64,000 nt of DNA, taken from contig NZ_NIQA01000001.1 of assembly GCF_002236805.1 (NCBI RefSeq), positions 310,001 through 374,000 on the forward strand. The letters are read 5' to 3'. Shown piece after piece: positions 26,003-36,500 of the stretch. The stretch comes from Pusillimonas sp. T2. Lineage in GTDB: Bacteria; Pseudomonadota; Gammaproteobacteria; Burkholderiales; Burkholderiaceae_B. The position numbers were made by a program, and so were the translations under genes. Positions within the stretch are counted from its first letter, which is position 1. Each line of letters starts with the position of its first letter. A model generated the notes under the pieces. The model had not been told where the DNA came from. It was given only the letters and a program-made list of their open reading frames with translations, and did no database searches.

Positions 26003-27760
26003 ATGTCGACCGAATCCAGCTCACCTGCCCCCTCAAATTTTCTGCGCACTATTATCGAAAACGATCTGGCAAGCCATCGCTTTGCCGACAAACGTTGGGC
26101 CGGCAAACCCGGTCCTGCCGCCGTGCAGCAGCAAGGCGAGCCCGACGTCGCCAAGATACGCACGCGCTTCCCGCCCGAGCCCAACGGCTACTTGCATATT
26201 GGGCATGCCAAAAGCATTTGCCTTAACTTTGGTCTGGCGCGCGATTACCAGGGGGCATGCCACCTGCGTTTCGACGACACCAACCCCGAAAAAGAAGATG
26301 ACGAGTACGTGCGCGCCATCATCGACACCGTTCAATGGCTAGGCTTCAACTGGGAACACAACGGCGAAACCAATCTTTATTTCGCCAGCGACTATTTCGA
26401 AACCATGTACGGTTTCGCGCAAGCCCTGATTCGCGGCGGCTATGCCTACGTCGATGAACAAAGCCCCGACGAAATGCGCGCCACGCGCGGCACACTGACC
26501 GAAAAAGGCACAAACTCGCCCTGGCGAGACCGCCCCGCCGACGAATCACTGCAATTGCTGCAAGAAATGCGCGATGGCAAACATCCCGACGGCAGCATGG
26601 CCCTGCGTGCAAAAATCGATATGTCCTCGCCCAACATGAATATGCGCGACCCGGTGCTTTACCGCATCCGCCATGCGCATCACCATCGTACGGGTGATGC
26701 CTGGTGCATTTACCCCATGTACACGTGGGCGCACCCCGTCGAAGACGCCCTCGAGGGCATCACTCACAGCATTTGCACCCTCGAATTCGAAGACCAACGG
26801 CCCTTCTACGACTGGATTCTTGCGCGCCTCGTCGAACTTGGACAATTGGCCGAGCCCCTGCCACACCAGTACGAGTTTGCGCGTCTGAACCTGAGCTACG
26901 TTGTCACCAGCAAACGCAAGTTGCTTCAGTTGGTGCGTGAAGGGCACGTTGCGGGCTGGGACGACCCCCGTATGCCTACATTGGCGGGTTTGCGCCGACG
27001 CGGCTATACGCCAGCGGCTATTCGTCTGTTCTGCGAACGTCTAGGCGTATCCAAGGCCGATTCCCGCATCGACTACAGTATCCTCGAGCAAGCCCTGCGC
27101 GACGACCTCGACCCCATCGCCGATCGTGGTGTGGCCGTTCTCGACCCGCTCAAACTGGTGATTACCAACTACCCAGAAGGCCAGACTGAACTGTGCCACG
27201 CGCCTCTTAACCCGCATGAACCCGAGGGTGGTCAGCGTGAGTTTCCCTTCAGCCGCGAACTCTGGATCGAACGCGACGACTTCCGCGAAGACCCGCCCAA
27301 AAAGTACTTCCGTCTTTTCCCAGGCAACACAGTGCGGCTCAAGTATGGCTATATCGTCACCTGCACCGGCTGCGTCAAAGACGAGAACGGCAACATTACC
27401 GAGGTCCATGCCGAATACCTGCCCGACACAAAAAGCGGTACCCCCGGTTCGTCGGCCGTCAAAGTCAAAGGCAATATCACCTGGGTCAGCGCCGCACACG
27501 CCATCCCGGCCGAAATCAGGCTCTACGATCGCCTGTTTTCCGACCCGCACCCCGACGCGGGCGACAAGGACTTCCTGGCGGCCATTAACCCCGACTCATT
27601 CCAGGTCGTCCAAGGCTGGCTCGAACCCGGCACGGTAGCTTCACCCGACAAAATCTGGCAATTCGAACGTTTGGGGTACTTTGTGGCCGACCGGGTCGAC
27701 TCGACCCCCGAAAAGCCCGTGCTGAACCGTGCCGTTACGCTGCGCGATACCTGGGTTTGA
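26003..27760 (+). CDS. glnS: Glutaminyl-tRNA synthetase
   Basis: 585 residues from the ATG at 26003 ([13 protein letters not shown]). The frame is open further upstream, but that part is antisense to the cydA-like gene. Class I motifs: HIGH as [25 protein letters not shown] as [14 protein letters not shown], and the acceptor-binding region [15 protein letters not shown]. The anticodon-binding beta barrels follow ([20 protein letters not shown] and [14 protein letters not shown]). It charges tRNA-Gln directly. minC follows after 11 nt. Confidence 0.96.
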   Translation: MSTESSSPAPSNFLRTIIENDLASHRFADKRWAGKPGPAAVQQQGEPDVAKIRTRFPPEPNGYLHIGHAKSICLNFGLARDYQGACHLRFDDTNPEKEDDEYVRAIIDTVQWLGFNWEHNGETNLYFASDYFETMYGFAQALIRGGYAYVDEQSPDEMRATRGTLTEKGTNSPWRDRPADESLQLLQEMRDGKHPDGSMALRAKIDMSSPNMNMRDPVLYRIRHAHHHRTGDAWCIYPMYTWAHPVEDALEGITHSICTLEFEDQRPFYDWILARLVELGQLAEPLPHQYEFARLNLSYVVTSKRKLLQLVREGHVAGWDDPRMPTLAGLRRRGYTPAAIRLFCERLGVSKADSRIDYSILEQALRDDLDPIADRGVAVLDPLKLVITNYPEGQTELCHAPLNPHEPEGGQREFPFSRELWIERDDFREDPPKKYFRLFPGNTVRLKYGYIVTCTGCVKDENGNITEVHAEYLPDTKSGTPGSSAVKVKGNITWVSAAHAIPAEIRLYDRLFSDPHPDAGDKDFLAAINPDSFQVVQGWLEPGTVASPDKIWQFERLGYFVADRVDSTPEKPVLNRAVTLRDTWV

Positions 27761-27771
27761 GGTGCTTTGCT

Positions 27772-28653
27772 GTGACTGACTCGCCCCATAAAAAAAGCCC
27801 GCTGGCACTCGACTTCAAAAGCGCTACGCTTTACGCCGTACGCGTTGTATTGCATAGCGCCGATTTGTCCGAACTACTGGCCTCGCTTGACCAGCGTATG
27901 GCCGACGCGGGCAGCTTCTTCGAAAACGAAGCGGTCGTCATCGATGCACAAGGACTGAACGACGCTGTCGACTGGCCAACCTTGATCAGTGCGCTACGCA
28001 AACACCAACTGCGGCCGATCGGGGTCATGGCCAACGACAGCAACCTCGAACAGGCCCGCCAATGCGGCCTCGAGCCCGTCGACTTGTCCAGCGCACCCGT
28101 ACGTTCAACCGCACCGACCGAGACTACTCCGCCGCCTATCGTCGCCAAACCTGCTGCGCCATCGGCCACGACCAAAACGGGCTCAGCATCGGCCAAAGCC
28201 GAACCCGCCAGCCCAACGTCAAAAGCCAGCCCAGCTAACGCTCCCGTCAACGCTCAACGCGCGCCAGCCCAATCCGGCGACACCGAGCCAACAAGTACCG
28301 GCAACCAACCAGTTGCCGCCATGGTCATCAACCGCCCTTTGCGGTCGGGCCAGCGCATCTATGCTCGCGGCACCGACCTGATCGTCATCGGCATGGTCAG
28401 CCAAGGCGCCGAGGTTATCGCCGACGGCAACATCCACGTTTACGGCCCCCTGCGGGGTAAGGCCATGGCGGGTGCCCGTGGCGATACCAGCGCCAAAATA
28501 TTCACCACCCAGCTCAACCCCGAACTGCTCGCCGTCGCTGGCGTGTATCGCGTGGTCGAATCGGCGCTTGATCCAGCTTTGGCGAACCAGCCCGCCATCG
28601 TCCAGCTCGACGGCGAAACTTTACAGATTGTGCCGCTTGGTACAAAAGGGTAG
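27772..28653 (+). CDS. minC: Septum site-determining protein MinC
   Basis: 293 residues from a GTG at 27772 with GAGG about 10 nt upstream; in-frame TTG at 27757 lies right at the glnS stop. The N-terminal domain ([20 protein letters not shown] ... [13 protein letters not shown]) binds FtsZ. A long Ala/Pro/Lys/Ser-rich linker (residues about 110-180) is more extended than in E. coli. The C-terminal beta helix has [45 protein letters not shown], the dimer- and MinD-binding part. It blocks FtsZ rings away from midcell. A hairpin with a T-run separates it from minD. Confidence 0.94.
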   Translation: MTDSPHKKSPLALDFKSATLYAVRVVLHSADLSELLASLDQRMADAGSFFENEAVVIDAQGLNDAVDWPTLISALRKHQLRPIGVMANDSNLEQARQCGLEPVDLSSAPVRSTAPTETTPPPIVAKPAAPSATTKTGSASAKAEPASPTSKASPANAPVNAQRAPAQSGDTEPTSTGNQPVAAMVINRPLRSGQRIYARGTDLIVIGMVSQGAEVIADGNIHVYGPLRGKAMAGARGDTSAKIFTTQLNPELLAVAGVYRVVESALDPALANQPAIVQLDGETLQIVPLGTKG

Positions 28654-28656
28654 GCG

Positions 28657-28680
28657 CCGCTGCCATGTGGCGGCGGTTTT
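28657..28680 (+). terminator. Hairpin with T-run between minC and minD
   Basis: CCGCTGCCA and TGGCGGCGG form a 9-bp stem with one wobble pair and a very short loop, followed by TTTT. It begins 4 nt after the minC stop and could end or attenuate transcription before minDE, which would let minD and minE be made in excess or from their own promoter. Confidence 0.5.
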
Positions 28681-28729
28681 GCATTACGATTACGTGATTC
28701 ACAAAAACACTTAAGGGATTGATATCGTC

Positions 28730-29545
28730 ATGGCGCGAATTGTTGTAGTAACTTCCGGCAAAGGCGGTGTGGGGAAAACAACCACCAGTGCCAGCTTTTC
28801 TTCTGGCCTGGCCATGCGGGGGCATAAAACCGTCGTTATCGACTTCGACGTCGGCCTGCGCAACCTCGACCTCATCATGGGTTGCGAGCGGCGGGTGGTG
28901 TATGACTTTGTCAATGTCATCCAGGGCGAAGCAACACTCAAGCAAGCGCTCATTCGCGACAAGCAACTTGAAAACCTTTACATTTTGCCGGCGTCACAAA
29001 CGCGCGACAAAGACGCCTTGACCAAAGAAGGCGTTGAGAAAACTCTGAACGACCTGAAAGACATGGGTTTCGAATACATTGTCTGCGATTCACCCGCAGG
29101 TATCGAAACTGGCGCGCTGATGGCGTCTTATTTTGCAGACGATGCCATCGTCGTTACCAACCCTGAAGTCTCCTCGGTACGCGACTCTGACCGCATTCTG
29201 GGCATTTTGTCGTCCAAATCGCACCGCGCCATTCACAGCGACGAGCCCATCAAAGAATACTTGCTGCTTACCCGCTATAACCCCAAGCGTGTGGTCGACG
29301 GCGAGATGCTGTCTTTGCAAGACATCGAAGACATCTTGCGCATCAAACTCATCGGCGTTATTCCCGAATCTGAAATGGTATTGCAGGCCTCGAACCAAGG
29401 CGTGCCCGCCATTCACATGCGTGATAGCGATGTGTCGCTGGCCTACCAAGATGTGGTGGCACGCTATCTGGGCGAAGAAAAGCCGCTACGGTTCATCGAC
29501 TACGAAAAACCCGGGCTTTTGAAGCGCCTGTTCGGGGGTAAGTGA
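28730..29545 (+). CDS. minD: Septum site-determining ATPase MinD
   Basis: 271 residues. Deviant Walker [19 protein letters not shown], Walker A-prime [23 protein letters not shown], Walker [15 protein letters not shown], and the C-terminal membrane-targeting helix [10 protein letters not shown]. MinD binds the inner membrane as an ATP dimer, recruits MinC and oscillates under MinE. It is preceded by TTAAGGGATTG as ribosome site. minE starts 1 nt after the stop region. Confidence 0.97.
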   Translation: MARIVVVTSGKGGVGKTTTSASFSSGLAMRGHKTVVIDFDVGLRNLDLIMGCERRVVYDFVNVIQGEATLKQALIRDKQLENLYILPASQTRDKDALTKEGVEKTLNDLKDMGFEYIVCDSPAGIETGALMASYFADDAIVVTNPEVSSVRDSDRILGILSSKSHRAIHSDEPIKEYLLLTRYNPKRVVDGEMLSLQDIEDILRIKLIGVIPESEMVLQASNQGVPAIHMRDSDVSLAYQDVVARYLGEEKPLRFIDYEKPGLLKRLFGGK

Positions 29546-29546
29546 T

Positions 29547-29816
29547 ATGTCTTTCTTGTCTTTCCTGCTGGGCCAAAAGAAAACATCCGCTAGTGTGGCC
29601 AAAGACCGGCTGCAGCTTATTCTTATTAACGAACGCGGCGGCGACAGCAAGGCGCCCGACTTCTTGCCAGAACTGCAAAGAGAGCTGCTCCAGGTCATCT
29701 CGAAGTACGTGCAAATTAATCCGGACGACATCAAGGTCAACGTCGACCGGCACGATTCGCTCGAAGTGCTCGAAGTCAAAATCGAAATGCCGCAAGTCGA
29801 AGCGCGACGAGTTTAA
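29547..29816 (+). CDS. minE: Cell division topological specificity factor MinE
   Basis: 89 residues. Starts with the amphipathic [25 protein letters not shown] that touches the membrane and MinD, then the dimer domain ([43 protein letters not shown]). It stimulates the MinD ATPase and sets the pole-to-pole oscillation. The start codon follows the minD stop by 1 nt, so the two are coupled. Confidence 0.97.
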   Translation: MSFLSFLLGQKKTSASVAKDRLQLILINERGGDSKAPDFLPELQRELLQVISKYVQINPDDIKVNVDRHDSLEVLEVKIEMPQVEARRV

Positions 29817-29832
29817 GCGCCTTACTCATGCA

Positions 29833-29863
29833 ACGGCCACCATTTTTCGGTGGCCGTTTTTTT
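29833..29863 (+). terminator. Terminator of the min operon
   Basis: A perfect 9-bp stem ACGGCCACC / GGTGGCCGT with a 7-nt loop is followed by a run of seven T. It lies 17 nt after the minE stop. The same stem sequence recurs, inverted, at 30461-30493. Confidence 0.85.
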
Positions 29864-29900
29864 GATCATGCTGCACTGATCGGCGGCGCACTGGCCGCCG

Positions 29901-29964
29901 GCATCGCACGACCCCTGCGGGGCTACCCATCGGCCAAACGCCGCGCGAGGCGATTGCGGAACTC
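29901..29964 (+). repeat. Inverted repeat, left arm
   Basis: The first 28 nt (ending GCGGGGCTACCC) match the reverse complement of 30338-30365 at 27 of 28 positions; similarity continues more weakly for about 35 nt to the ACTC at 29964. The core holds the short palindrome CCCCTGCGGGG. Confidence 0.75.
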
Positions 29965-30301
29965 ACGGGATTGATCAGCGCCGGGTTGTCGTAATGCCAC
30001 CGTTTGCCCTTTATGGCGTGCCGTCCATCATCCTTTGTCCAGAATCTTATCTTCGGCTTCTGTCTATAAGCCATCTCGTAGCATTGATCACTCGGGCAGG
30101 TTTTGACCGGGATATCAAGCACTCGCGTTTAACCGTGCTCAATCAACGACATTTATTGAGGTACGAATATGCCATTACGTTGGTGCAGGTTTGGCCTGGG
30201 TGGGCCCAAGGGCTTGAGCACGCCGTCGAACGGGCGTTGACCGAGGATGCAAGTGCGCGACTGTTTGAGCCGGCGCTTTCGACCCATCGGGTCGTGCCGG
30301 C

Positions 30302-30365
30302 GAGTTTCGCGCACGCCTCGGGCAGCGTTCGTTTGACGGGTAGCCCCGCAGGGGCCGTGCGATGC
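30302..30365 (-). repeat. Inverted repeat, right arm
   Basis: Partner of the repeat at 29901-29964, in opposite orientation, with about 340 nt between the arms. Both arms lie on the inner side of near-identical terminator stems, so the repeat unit may include terminator plus arm. Confidence 0.75.
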
Positions 30366-30460
30366 CCCGCCGGGCCTGCCCAGGCCAAACCGGCACCCAC
30401 AAGCACTCAAACCAACACCCCCGATCAACGCAGCAGCAAAAACAACAATAGCGACCCAAT

Positions 30461-30493
30461 AAAAAACGGCCACCCAAAAAGGTGACCGTTTTT
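30461..30493 (-). terminator. Terminator of the glycine-zipper lipoprotein gene
   Basis: On the minus strand ACGGTCACC and GGTGGCCGT form a 9-bp stem with one G-U pair, a 6-nt loop and a following run of six T. It lies 20 nt after the stop of the gene at 30513-30740. T-runs on both sides make it potentially bidirectional. Confidence 0.8.
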
Positions 30494-30512
30494 GCCTGAA
30501 GCAGCTACTGGT

Positions 30513-30740
30513 TTACTGGCGCTTGCCGATTTGATCGCCAACCACACCACCAATTGCCGCACCACCCACAGTGCCCAGAACGCTACCACCGGTAATGGCC
30601 GCACCCGCCACGCCACCTACACCGGCGCCGGTAACTGCGCCCTTTTGGCGGCTGCTCATGCTGTCCCAGCTAGAACAGCCAGCGGCGGCTACAGAAACCA
30701 AAGCAACAGCAGCAAGTTTTGTAATTGTCGTCAATGTCAT
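30513..30740 (-). CDS. Small glycine-zipper lipoprotein (OsmB-like)
   Basis: 75 residues. A lipoprotein signal is clear: TKLAAVALVSVAAAGCSSW, with the lipobox AAGC at residues 19-22. The mature part is a glycine-zipper pair (GAVTGAGVGGVAGAAITGG and LGTVGGAAIGGVVGDQIGK) as in OsmB and other 2TM glycine-zipper proteins. GGAGGTCACC upstream of the ATG at 30740 is a strong ribosome site. Such proteins are abundant envelope lipoproteins, often stress-induced; the exact role is unknown. Confidence 0.9.
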   Translation of the reverse strand: MTLTTITKLAAVALVSVAAAGCSSWDSMSSRQKGAVTGAGVGGVAGAAITGGSVLGTVGGAAIGGVVGDQIGKRQ

Positions 30741-30952
30741 GGTGACCTCCTGAATAATGTGCAGGTTGATGTCTGCGATGACTCTAGAGTGCCAAAATTT
30801 TCGGCGCCAAATGTGAGCTTACGCAAACAATGTATCAGGAAATAAACCAACACCCCAAGAATAATTAAGGCGAACGTCAGAAGCGTAACAGCGTAACTGC
30901 GGGGCCAGCCACCCATTGTCTGACAACTGGATACCCCGCAATTTGTAACAAC

Positions 30953-32626
30953 TCACTTGAGTGCTTTGTAGCGTATACGCTTTGGTTTCGCGCCTTCTTC
31001 GCCTAGACGACGCTTCTTGTCGGCTTCGTATTCCTGATAGTTGCCATCGAAGAACACGACTTGCGAATCGCCCTCGAACGCCAGAATATGCGTGGCGATA
31101 CGATCGAGGAACCAACGGTCGTGGCTGATGACCATGACGGTACCGGCAAACTCAAGCAAGGCATCTTCCAACGCACGCAGTGTTTCTACGTCGAGGTCGT
31201 TCGATGGCTCGTCGAGCATCAGGACGTTGCCTCCGGCAATAAGCGTTTTGGCCAGGTGGAAACGGCCACGCTCACCCCCGGACAAATTGCCGACCAGCTT
31301 GTTCTGGTCGCTGCCCTTGAAATTAAAACGCCCCAGATACGCGCGGGAAGACATCTCGAACTTGCCTACCGTGATCAAGTCGGCACCATCGGACAGCGCA
31401 TCAAAGACCGTTTTATCGTTGGCCAAGGCATCACGCGACTGGTCGACATGCGACACCTTAACGGTTTGCCCGATTTTCACCGCGCCAGAATCAGGTTGTT
31501 CGGCACCTGAAATCATGCGGAACAACGTTGATTTACCCGCGCCGTTAGGGCCAATGATACCGACGATGGCCCCTGGTGGGACTTTAAAGCTGAGGTTGTC
31601 GATGAGCAAACGGTCGCCAAATGCCTTGCTGACGCCATCGAACTCAATCACTTCGTTACCCAGGCGATCGGCCACAGGAATGAAAATTTCCTGGGTTTCG
31701 TTGCGCTTCTGGTATTCGTGAGACGACAGTTCTTCGAAACGAGCCAGACGCGCCTTAGCCTTGGCCTGACGGCCTTTGGGGTTTTGACGCACCCATTCAA
31801 GCTCTTTCTTGATGGTGCGCTGACGGGCTGATTCGCTCGCCTCTTCTTGCTTCAAACGATTATCTTTTTGCTCGAGCCACGAACTGTAATTGCCCTTCCA
31901 GGGAATGCCGTGGCCGCGATCCAGTTCCAGAATCCATTCGGCAGCATTGTCCAGGAAGTAACGATCGTGGGTGACGGCCACGACGGTACCCGGGAACTTG
32001 CGCAAAAACACTTCCAGCCATTCAACACTCTCGGCGTCAAGGTGGTTGGTGGGCTCGTCGAGCAAGAGCATGTCGGGTTTGGACAACAACAACCGACACA
32101 AGGCAACGCGACGCTTTTCACCCCCGGACAACTTGCCGACAACGGCATCCCAAGGCGGCAAACGCAAGGCGTCGGCAGCGATCTCCATTTGAGTTTCGAT
32201 GTCGTCGGCACCGCTAGATGCAGCGGCTGCGATCACGGCTTCAAGTTCGGCCTGCTCGGCAGCCAGCGCGTCAAAGTCAGCGTCGGGCTCGGCATAGGCC
32301 GCGTATACAGCGTCAAGGCGCTTGCGCGCTTCAAACACGTCACCCAGGCCTTCTTCAACCGCTTGTCTCACCGAAGACTCGGGGTTCAGTTGGGGCTCTT
32401 GAGGTAGATATCCAATTTTGATGCCCGGCATGGGCACGGCTTCGCCTTCAATTTCTTTGTCGACACCCGCCATGATCTTGAGCAGTGTCGATTTACCCGC
32501 ACCGTTCAGACCGAGCACGCCAATTTTGGCCCCCGGGAAAAAAGAAAGCGAAATATCACGCAGAATCTGTCGCTTCGGCGGCACGATCTTGCCCACGCGA
32601 TTCATGGTGTAAACGTATTGAGCCAT
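30953..32626 (-). CDS. ettA: Energy-dependent translational throttle protein EttA (ABC-F)
   Basis: 557 residues from the ATG at 32626 (MAQYVYTMNRVGK). Two ABC ATPase cassettes: Walker A GLNGAGKSTLLK and GPNGAGKSTLFR; signatures KLSGGEKRRVALCRLLL and NLSGGERGRFHLAKTL; Walker B MLLLDEPTNHLDAESVEWLE and VLMLDEPSNDLDVETLRALE. Between them lies the P-site tRNA interaction linker (WLEQKDNRLKQEEASESARQRTIKKELEWVRQNPKGRQAKAKARLAR region). It has no membrane part. EttA binds the ribosomal E site and gates the first peptide bond by ATP/ADP ratio. Confidence 0.95.
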   Translation of the reverse strand: MAQYVYTMNRVGKIVPPKRQILRDISLSFFPGAKIGVLGLNGAGKSTLLKIMAGVDKEIEGEAVPMPGIKIGYLPQEPQLNPESSVRQAVEEGLGDVFEARKRLDAVYAAYAEPDADFDALAAEQAELEAVIAAAASSGADDIETQMEIAADALRLPPWDAVVGKLSGGEKRRVALCRLLLSKPDMLLLDEPTNHLDAESVEWLEVFLRKFPGTVVAVTHDRYFLDNAAEWILELDRGHGIPWKGNYSSWLEQKDNRLKQEEASESARQRTIKKELEWVRQNPKGRQAKAKARLARFEELSSHEYQKRNETQEIFIPVADRLGNEVIEFDGVSKAFGDRLLIDNLSFKVPPGAIVGIIGPNGAGKSTLFRMISGAEQPDSGAVKIGQTVKVSHVDQSRDALANDKTVFDALSDGADLITVGKFEMSSRAYLGRFNFKGSDQNKLVGNLSGGERGRFHLAKTLIAGGNVLMLDEPSNDLDVETLRALEDALLEFAGTVMVISHDRWFLDRIATHILAFEGDSQVVFFDGNYQEYEADKKRRLGEEGAKPKRIRYKALK

Positions 32627-32723
32627 GCTATGAAAGGAACCCGTAAAAGTAAGACAAAAGACGATTGTAGGCCGTCTTGGCAAATAAAACTAAAATGGAG
32701 GTTTGACCCGAAGATTGCAAGCC

Positions 32724-33233
32724 ATGGCCAACACACCAACGTCCCCGCAGCCGCTAACGTTTACCGACGAAGAAATCGATTACCTGGGCCGCACCGCGGA
32801 CGCGCTCAGCGCCTACATTGGCAAACCCGTATTGGCCGAAATTATTGATGCCGACGAAACCGGTTTCGAATGGGTCGTATTCGGCATCCCGCTCGACGTC
32901 GCCGACGACGCCGAGAACCACGTGATTGTGGCGATTGGCGGCCAAAACGCGCGCATCATCGGCAACAAAGGGGGCATAGACATCAAAGACGAAGTCTATG
33001 ACTGCGAATACCTGTGGGCCATTCAGCTGTCTGACCTGGAAGGCGTCAGGTTTATCAAGGTCGACCACGAAGGCGAAGAAGTGGCCTGGAGCGATGACAT
33101 CGGCGGCATTTTGCCGTTCGAGCTAAGCGACGAGCCCCTACCCGACATTGACGAAGAAGATGACGATAGCGGCGATGGAGACAACGCCGACGACACCTTC
33201 AGCCCGCACCGAGCGCCCCCCGGCTTGCATTAA
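32724..33233 (+). CDS. Hypothetical protein with acidic C-terminal tail
   Basis: 169 residues from the ATG at 32724. I do not recognise a named family. The body (residues about 10-135) looks like one globular alpha/beta domain with FTDEEIDYLGRTADALSAYI, WVVFGIPLDVADD, VIVAIGGQNARIIGNKGGI and LWAIQLSDLEGVRFIKVD. The last 40 residues are strongly acidic (DIDEEDDDSGDGDNADD). There is no signal peptide or membrane helix. It is divergent from ettA, with 97 nt between starts, and convergent with the 42-residue basic gene. Codon use is like its neighbours. Confidence 0.75.
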   Translation: MANTPTSPQPLTFTDEEIDYLGRTADALSAYIGKPVLAEIIDADETGFEWVVFGIPLDVADDAENHVIVAIGGQNARIIGNKGGIDIKDEVYDCEYLWAIQLSDLEGVRFIKVDHEGEEVAWSDDIGGILPFELSDEPLPDIDEEDDDSGDGDNADDTFSPHRAPPGLH

Positions 33234-33293
33234 ACACAACCCGCGACGACTCGGCTGTCCCGCAAAAAACTGGGCGGCAAACATGCCGGCCCA

Positions 33294-33324
33294 AAAAACA
33301 AAACCCGACCAGTAGGCCGGGTTT
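33294..33324 (-). terminator. Terminator after the 42-residue gene, possibly bidirectional
   Basis: Read on the minus strand, AAACCCGGCC and GGTCGGGTTT pair around TACT with one G-U pair, followed by TGTTTTTT. It lies 20 nt after the stop of the small gene at 33344-33472 and 61 nt after the convergent gene. Confidence 0.7.
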
Positions 33325-33343
33325 TATAAAAAAGCGCCTGGTA

Positions 33344-33472
33344 TCAGGCCTTTTTTACTTTTTCGAGCATTTTAAATACGCCTTTAGGCGATTTAATAAA
33401 CAAACGCTTGAACGCTTTGCCCAGGCAACGACGTTCGATCGTGTTGCGCCGGTTACGCTTGACTTCTGCCAT
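33344..33472 (-). CDS. Small basic hypothetical protein (42 residues)
   Basis: A short frame starting MAEVKRNRRNTIERRCLG and ending MLEKVKKA. Fifteen of 42 residues are Lys or Arg against three Glu, so it is very basic. The ATG at 33472 has GGAG 8 nt upstream and a terminator follows the stop, which supports a real gene despite its size. The sequence is not a ribosomal protein I recognise (L36 and L34 are ruled out by sequence), though its composition suggests RNA or DNA binding. It is divergent from uvrA with 97 nt between starts. Confidence 0.65.
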   Translation of the reverse strand: MAEVKRNRRNTIERRCLGKAFKRLFIKSPKGVFKMLEKVKKA

Positions 33473-33569
33473 GACGAATTCTCCGAATAGCGGGTCTTGA
33501 ACTATAACTAACCCACCATTCTACCGTAAACTTGGCCGTTGCCTCAAATCTCCTGTTGCGTTGTTACTT

Positions 33570-36500
33570 ATGAGCTCTTCAATTCGCATTTTTGGCGCCC
33601 GCCAGAACAATCTGAAAAACCTTGACGTCACCATAGACACCGGCAAACTGCTGGTCGTTACCGGGGTGTCGGGGTCGGGCAAGAGCTCGCTGGCTTTCGA
33701 CACTTTATACGCAGAAGGCCAGCGGCGGTACGTTGAAACGTTTTCGCCTTACGCACGTCAGTTTCTCGACCGTATGGACAAACCGCAGGTTGACCGTATC
33801 GAGGGCATACTGCCGGCCATCGCTATCGACCAGGTCAACCCCGTGCGCAATTCGCGCAGCACAGTGGGCACCATGACCGAGCTGAATGACCACCTGAAAC
33901 TGCTGTTTGCCCGAATGGGGCAGTTGTACTGCCGCTGCTGCGGCAACCGGGTCATACAAGACGATGCCGCCACAGTGCGCAATGCCCTGGCCGAACGTAC
34001 CGCTGGCGCCGACCCGCGTCTGGTCGTCACCTTTCCTATCGGTATCCCGGCTAACTTCACCGAAGACGAAATTCGCGGCTTTTTAGACCAACAGGGCTAC
34101 ACCCGCATCCACCACGAAGAAACCGTCGACATCTCCGTCGATGCAACGACCCCGACTACACAGAAGAAGGGCAAAAAAGCCGGCACAACCGCCCCGACCG
34201 CCAAACGAGTCCTGCATGTCATTCAAGACCGTTTCCGCTTAAGCAATGTCGACCCAAGCCGTTTGGGCGAGGCCCTGGAAACCGCATTCAAGCAAGGCGA
34301 CGGCCATATCACCGTATATGCCTCGGACAGCGCCGACGGCCCAGAGACGGCATGGCGCTTTAGCAACCGATTGCATTGCGCCCAGTGCAATATTGATTAT
34401 GCCCGCCCACTGCCCAGCACCTTTTCGTTCAACTCGCCTTTGGGCGCTTGCGAAGCCTGCCGGGGCTTTGGCCGCGTCATGGGCATTGATTACGGCCTGG
34501 TCGTGCCCGATGACAACAAAACCTTACGCGAAGGGGCCATAAAGCCATGGCAAAGCCCTAGCTATAAAGAATGCCAGGCCGAGATGCAACACTATGCCGA
34601 CGCGGCAGGCGTACGTTTAGATGTTGCCTGGAAAGCACTATCGCCGGAAGAGCGTCATTGGGTCATCCATGGCGACCCGGCCTGGCGCGGCGGGCCGCAA
34701 GCCTGGAAAACCCAGTGGTACGGCGCGCAACGCTTTTTTGACTGGCTTGAGACCAAAGCCTACAAAATGCACGTACGTGTTCTGCTGTCGAAGTACCGCA
34801 GCTACACGCCCTGCCCGACTTGCGGCGGCGCCCGGCTCAAGCCCGATGCCACCTTGTGGCGACTAGGGAAATCCCATGTACCCGTCAACCCGCTTTACCC
34901 CCGCTTCAAGCCGGTTCATGCACAGTTTGACGATGCACGGCTAAATGCGCTGCCTGGGCTTGGCCTGCACGACCTTATGCGTCTGCCTATTGAGCAGGTT
35001 CGCACCTTCTTCCAGACACTCAGCTTCGGCGATGCGCTAGATGCTGCACTTGACCTTTTGATGACAGAGGTACGTACCCGCCTCGACTTTCTTTGTGACG
35101 TCGGACTGGGATATTTATCGCTCGATCGCCAAAGCCGCACCTTGTCGGGCGGCGAAGTGCAACGCATCAACCTGACCACCGCACTCGGCACGTCGCTGGT
35201 GAACACTCTGTTCGTGCTCGACGAACCGTCTATTGGCCTGCACCCGCGCGACATGAACCGCATCGTCGAAGTCATGCACCGCTTGCGTGACAATGGCAAC
35301 ACCCTGGTGGTCGTTGAGCATGATCCTCAAGTCATGGTTGCGGCCGATCGCATTCTGGACATCGGCCCAGGGCCGGGAGAACGCGGCGGGCACATCACAT
35401 TCGACGGCACGCCCGCTCAACTGCGCGAAGCCGACACGCTGACCGGCAACTACCTGGGCAATCGCCTACGCGTCGAAGCGCCACGCCCGCTAGCCGTCCA
35501 GCCGTCAACACCCAAACTGTTGCTCGAAGGCGTGCGGGCCAATAACCTCAAGAACGTATCGGTGTCTATCCCGCTGGGGCGGCTTGTCTGCGTCAGTGGC
35601 GTTTCTGGTTCCGGCAAATCCACGCTCATTCAAGACGTCTTGTATCCGGCGCTGCTCAAACGCCAGGGCAAGCCCACCGAAGCGCCAGGGGAGTTCGAAC
35701 ATCTGCTGGGCGCCGAGCAAATTGCAGACGTGGTCATGGTCGACCAAACGCCCATCGGGAAAACCGCCCGATCGAATCCAGCCAGCTACGTCGGCGCATT
35801 CGACGCCATCCGCAAACTCTTTGCCCAAGCCGATCTGTCCAAAGAGCGCGGCTACACACCGGGTACATTTAGCTTCAACAGCGGCGATGGTCGATGCCCG
35901 ACATGCGGCGGCACTGGCTTCGAACATGTCGAAATGCAGTTCTTGTCCGATGTATACCTGCGCTGTCCCGACTGTGACGGCAAACGCTTCAGGCCCGAGA
36001 TTCTTGAAGTGCGTGTGGAGCATCTCGGCCGGACAGCATCCATCGACGACGTGCTGAACATGACGGTGCGCGAAGCGCTTGATTTCTTTGCGGGCCTGCG
36101 TGACGTGCAATGGGGCCTGAGCCCGCTGGCCGATGTGGGTCTGGAATATGTCAAGCTGGGGCAGCCGGTGCCCACCCTCTCGGGCGGCGAGGCCCAACGC
36201 TTGAAACTTGCCGGGCACCTGGCCTCCGCGTCGCGCAGCGGTATATCGTCTGCCAAGGTCGCCAAGAAAGGCAGCCTGTTTTTATTCGACGAGCCGACCA
36301 GCGGCCTGCATTTCGACGATGTCGCCCGCCTGATGCGAGCATTTCGTAAACTGCTGGCGGCCGGGCATTCGTTGCTGATTATCGAGCACAACCTTGATGT
36401 GATTCGGGCGGCTGACTGGGTCATCGACCTGGGACCAGAAGGCGGTGATGCGGGTGGGCATATTGTGGCGGCCGGTACTCCGGCCGACCTAATGGCGCAC

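Larger units (their letters stand above)
29866..30460. other. Noncoding interval between two terminators
   Basis: About 600 nt after minE with no convincing gene. Open frames exist on both strands (up to 163 codons) but lack ribosome sites, read across the inverted repeats and show no known domain. The interval is bounded by matching terminators facing each other and contains a pair of long inverted repeats (29901-29964 and 30302-30365). Confidence 0.55.

Noticed and set aside
30153-30477. Two overlapping minus-strand frames in the same interval
   Set aside because: Both begin in the terminator of the lipoprotein gene and have Arg/Pro-rich translations without a domain.
29994-30485. 163-codon frame between minE and the lipoprotein gene
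   Set aside because: No ribosome site, low-complexity Pro/Thr/Ala ending, and it runs through the inverted repeat and the terminator.
33473-33569. LexA box upstream of the double-length uvrA
   Set aside because: No CTGT-N8-ACAG type sequence is present in the 97-nt gap.
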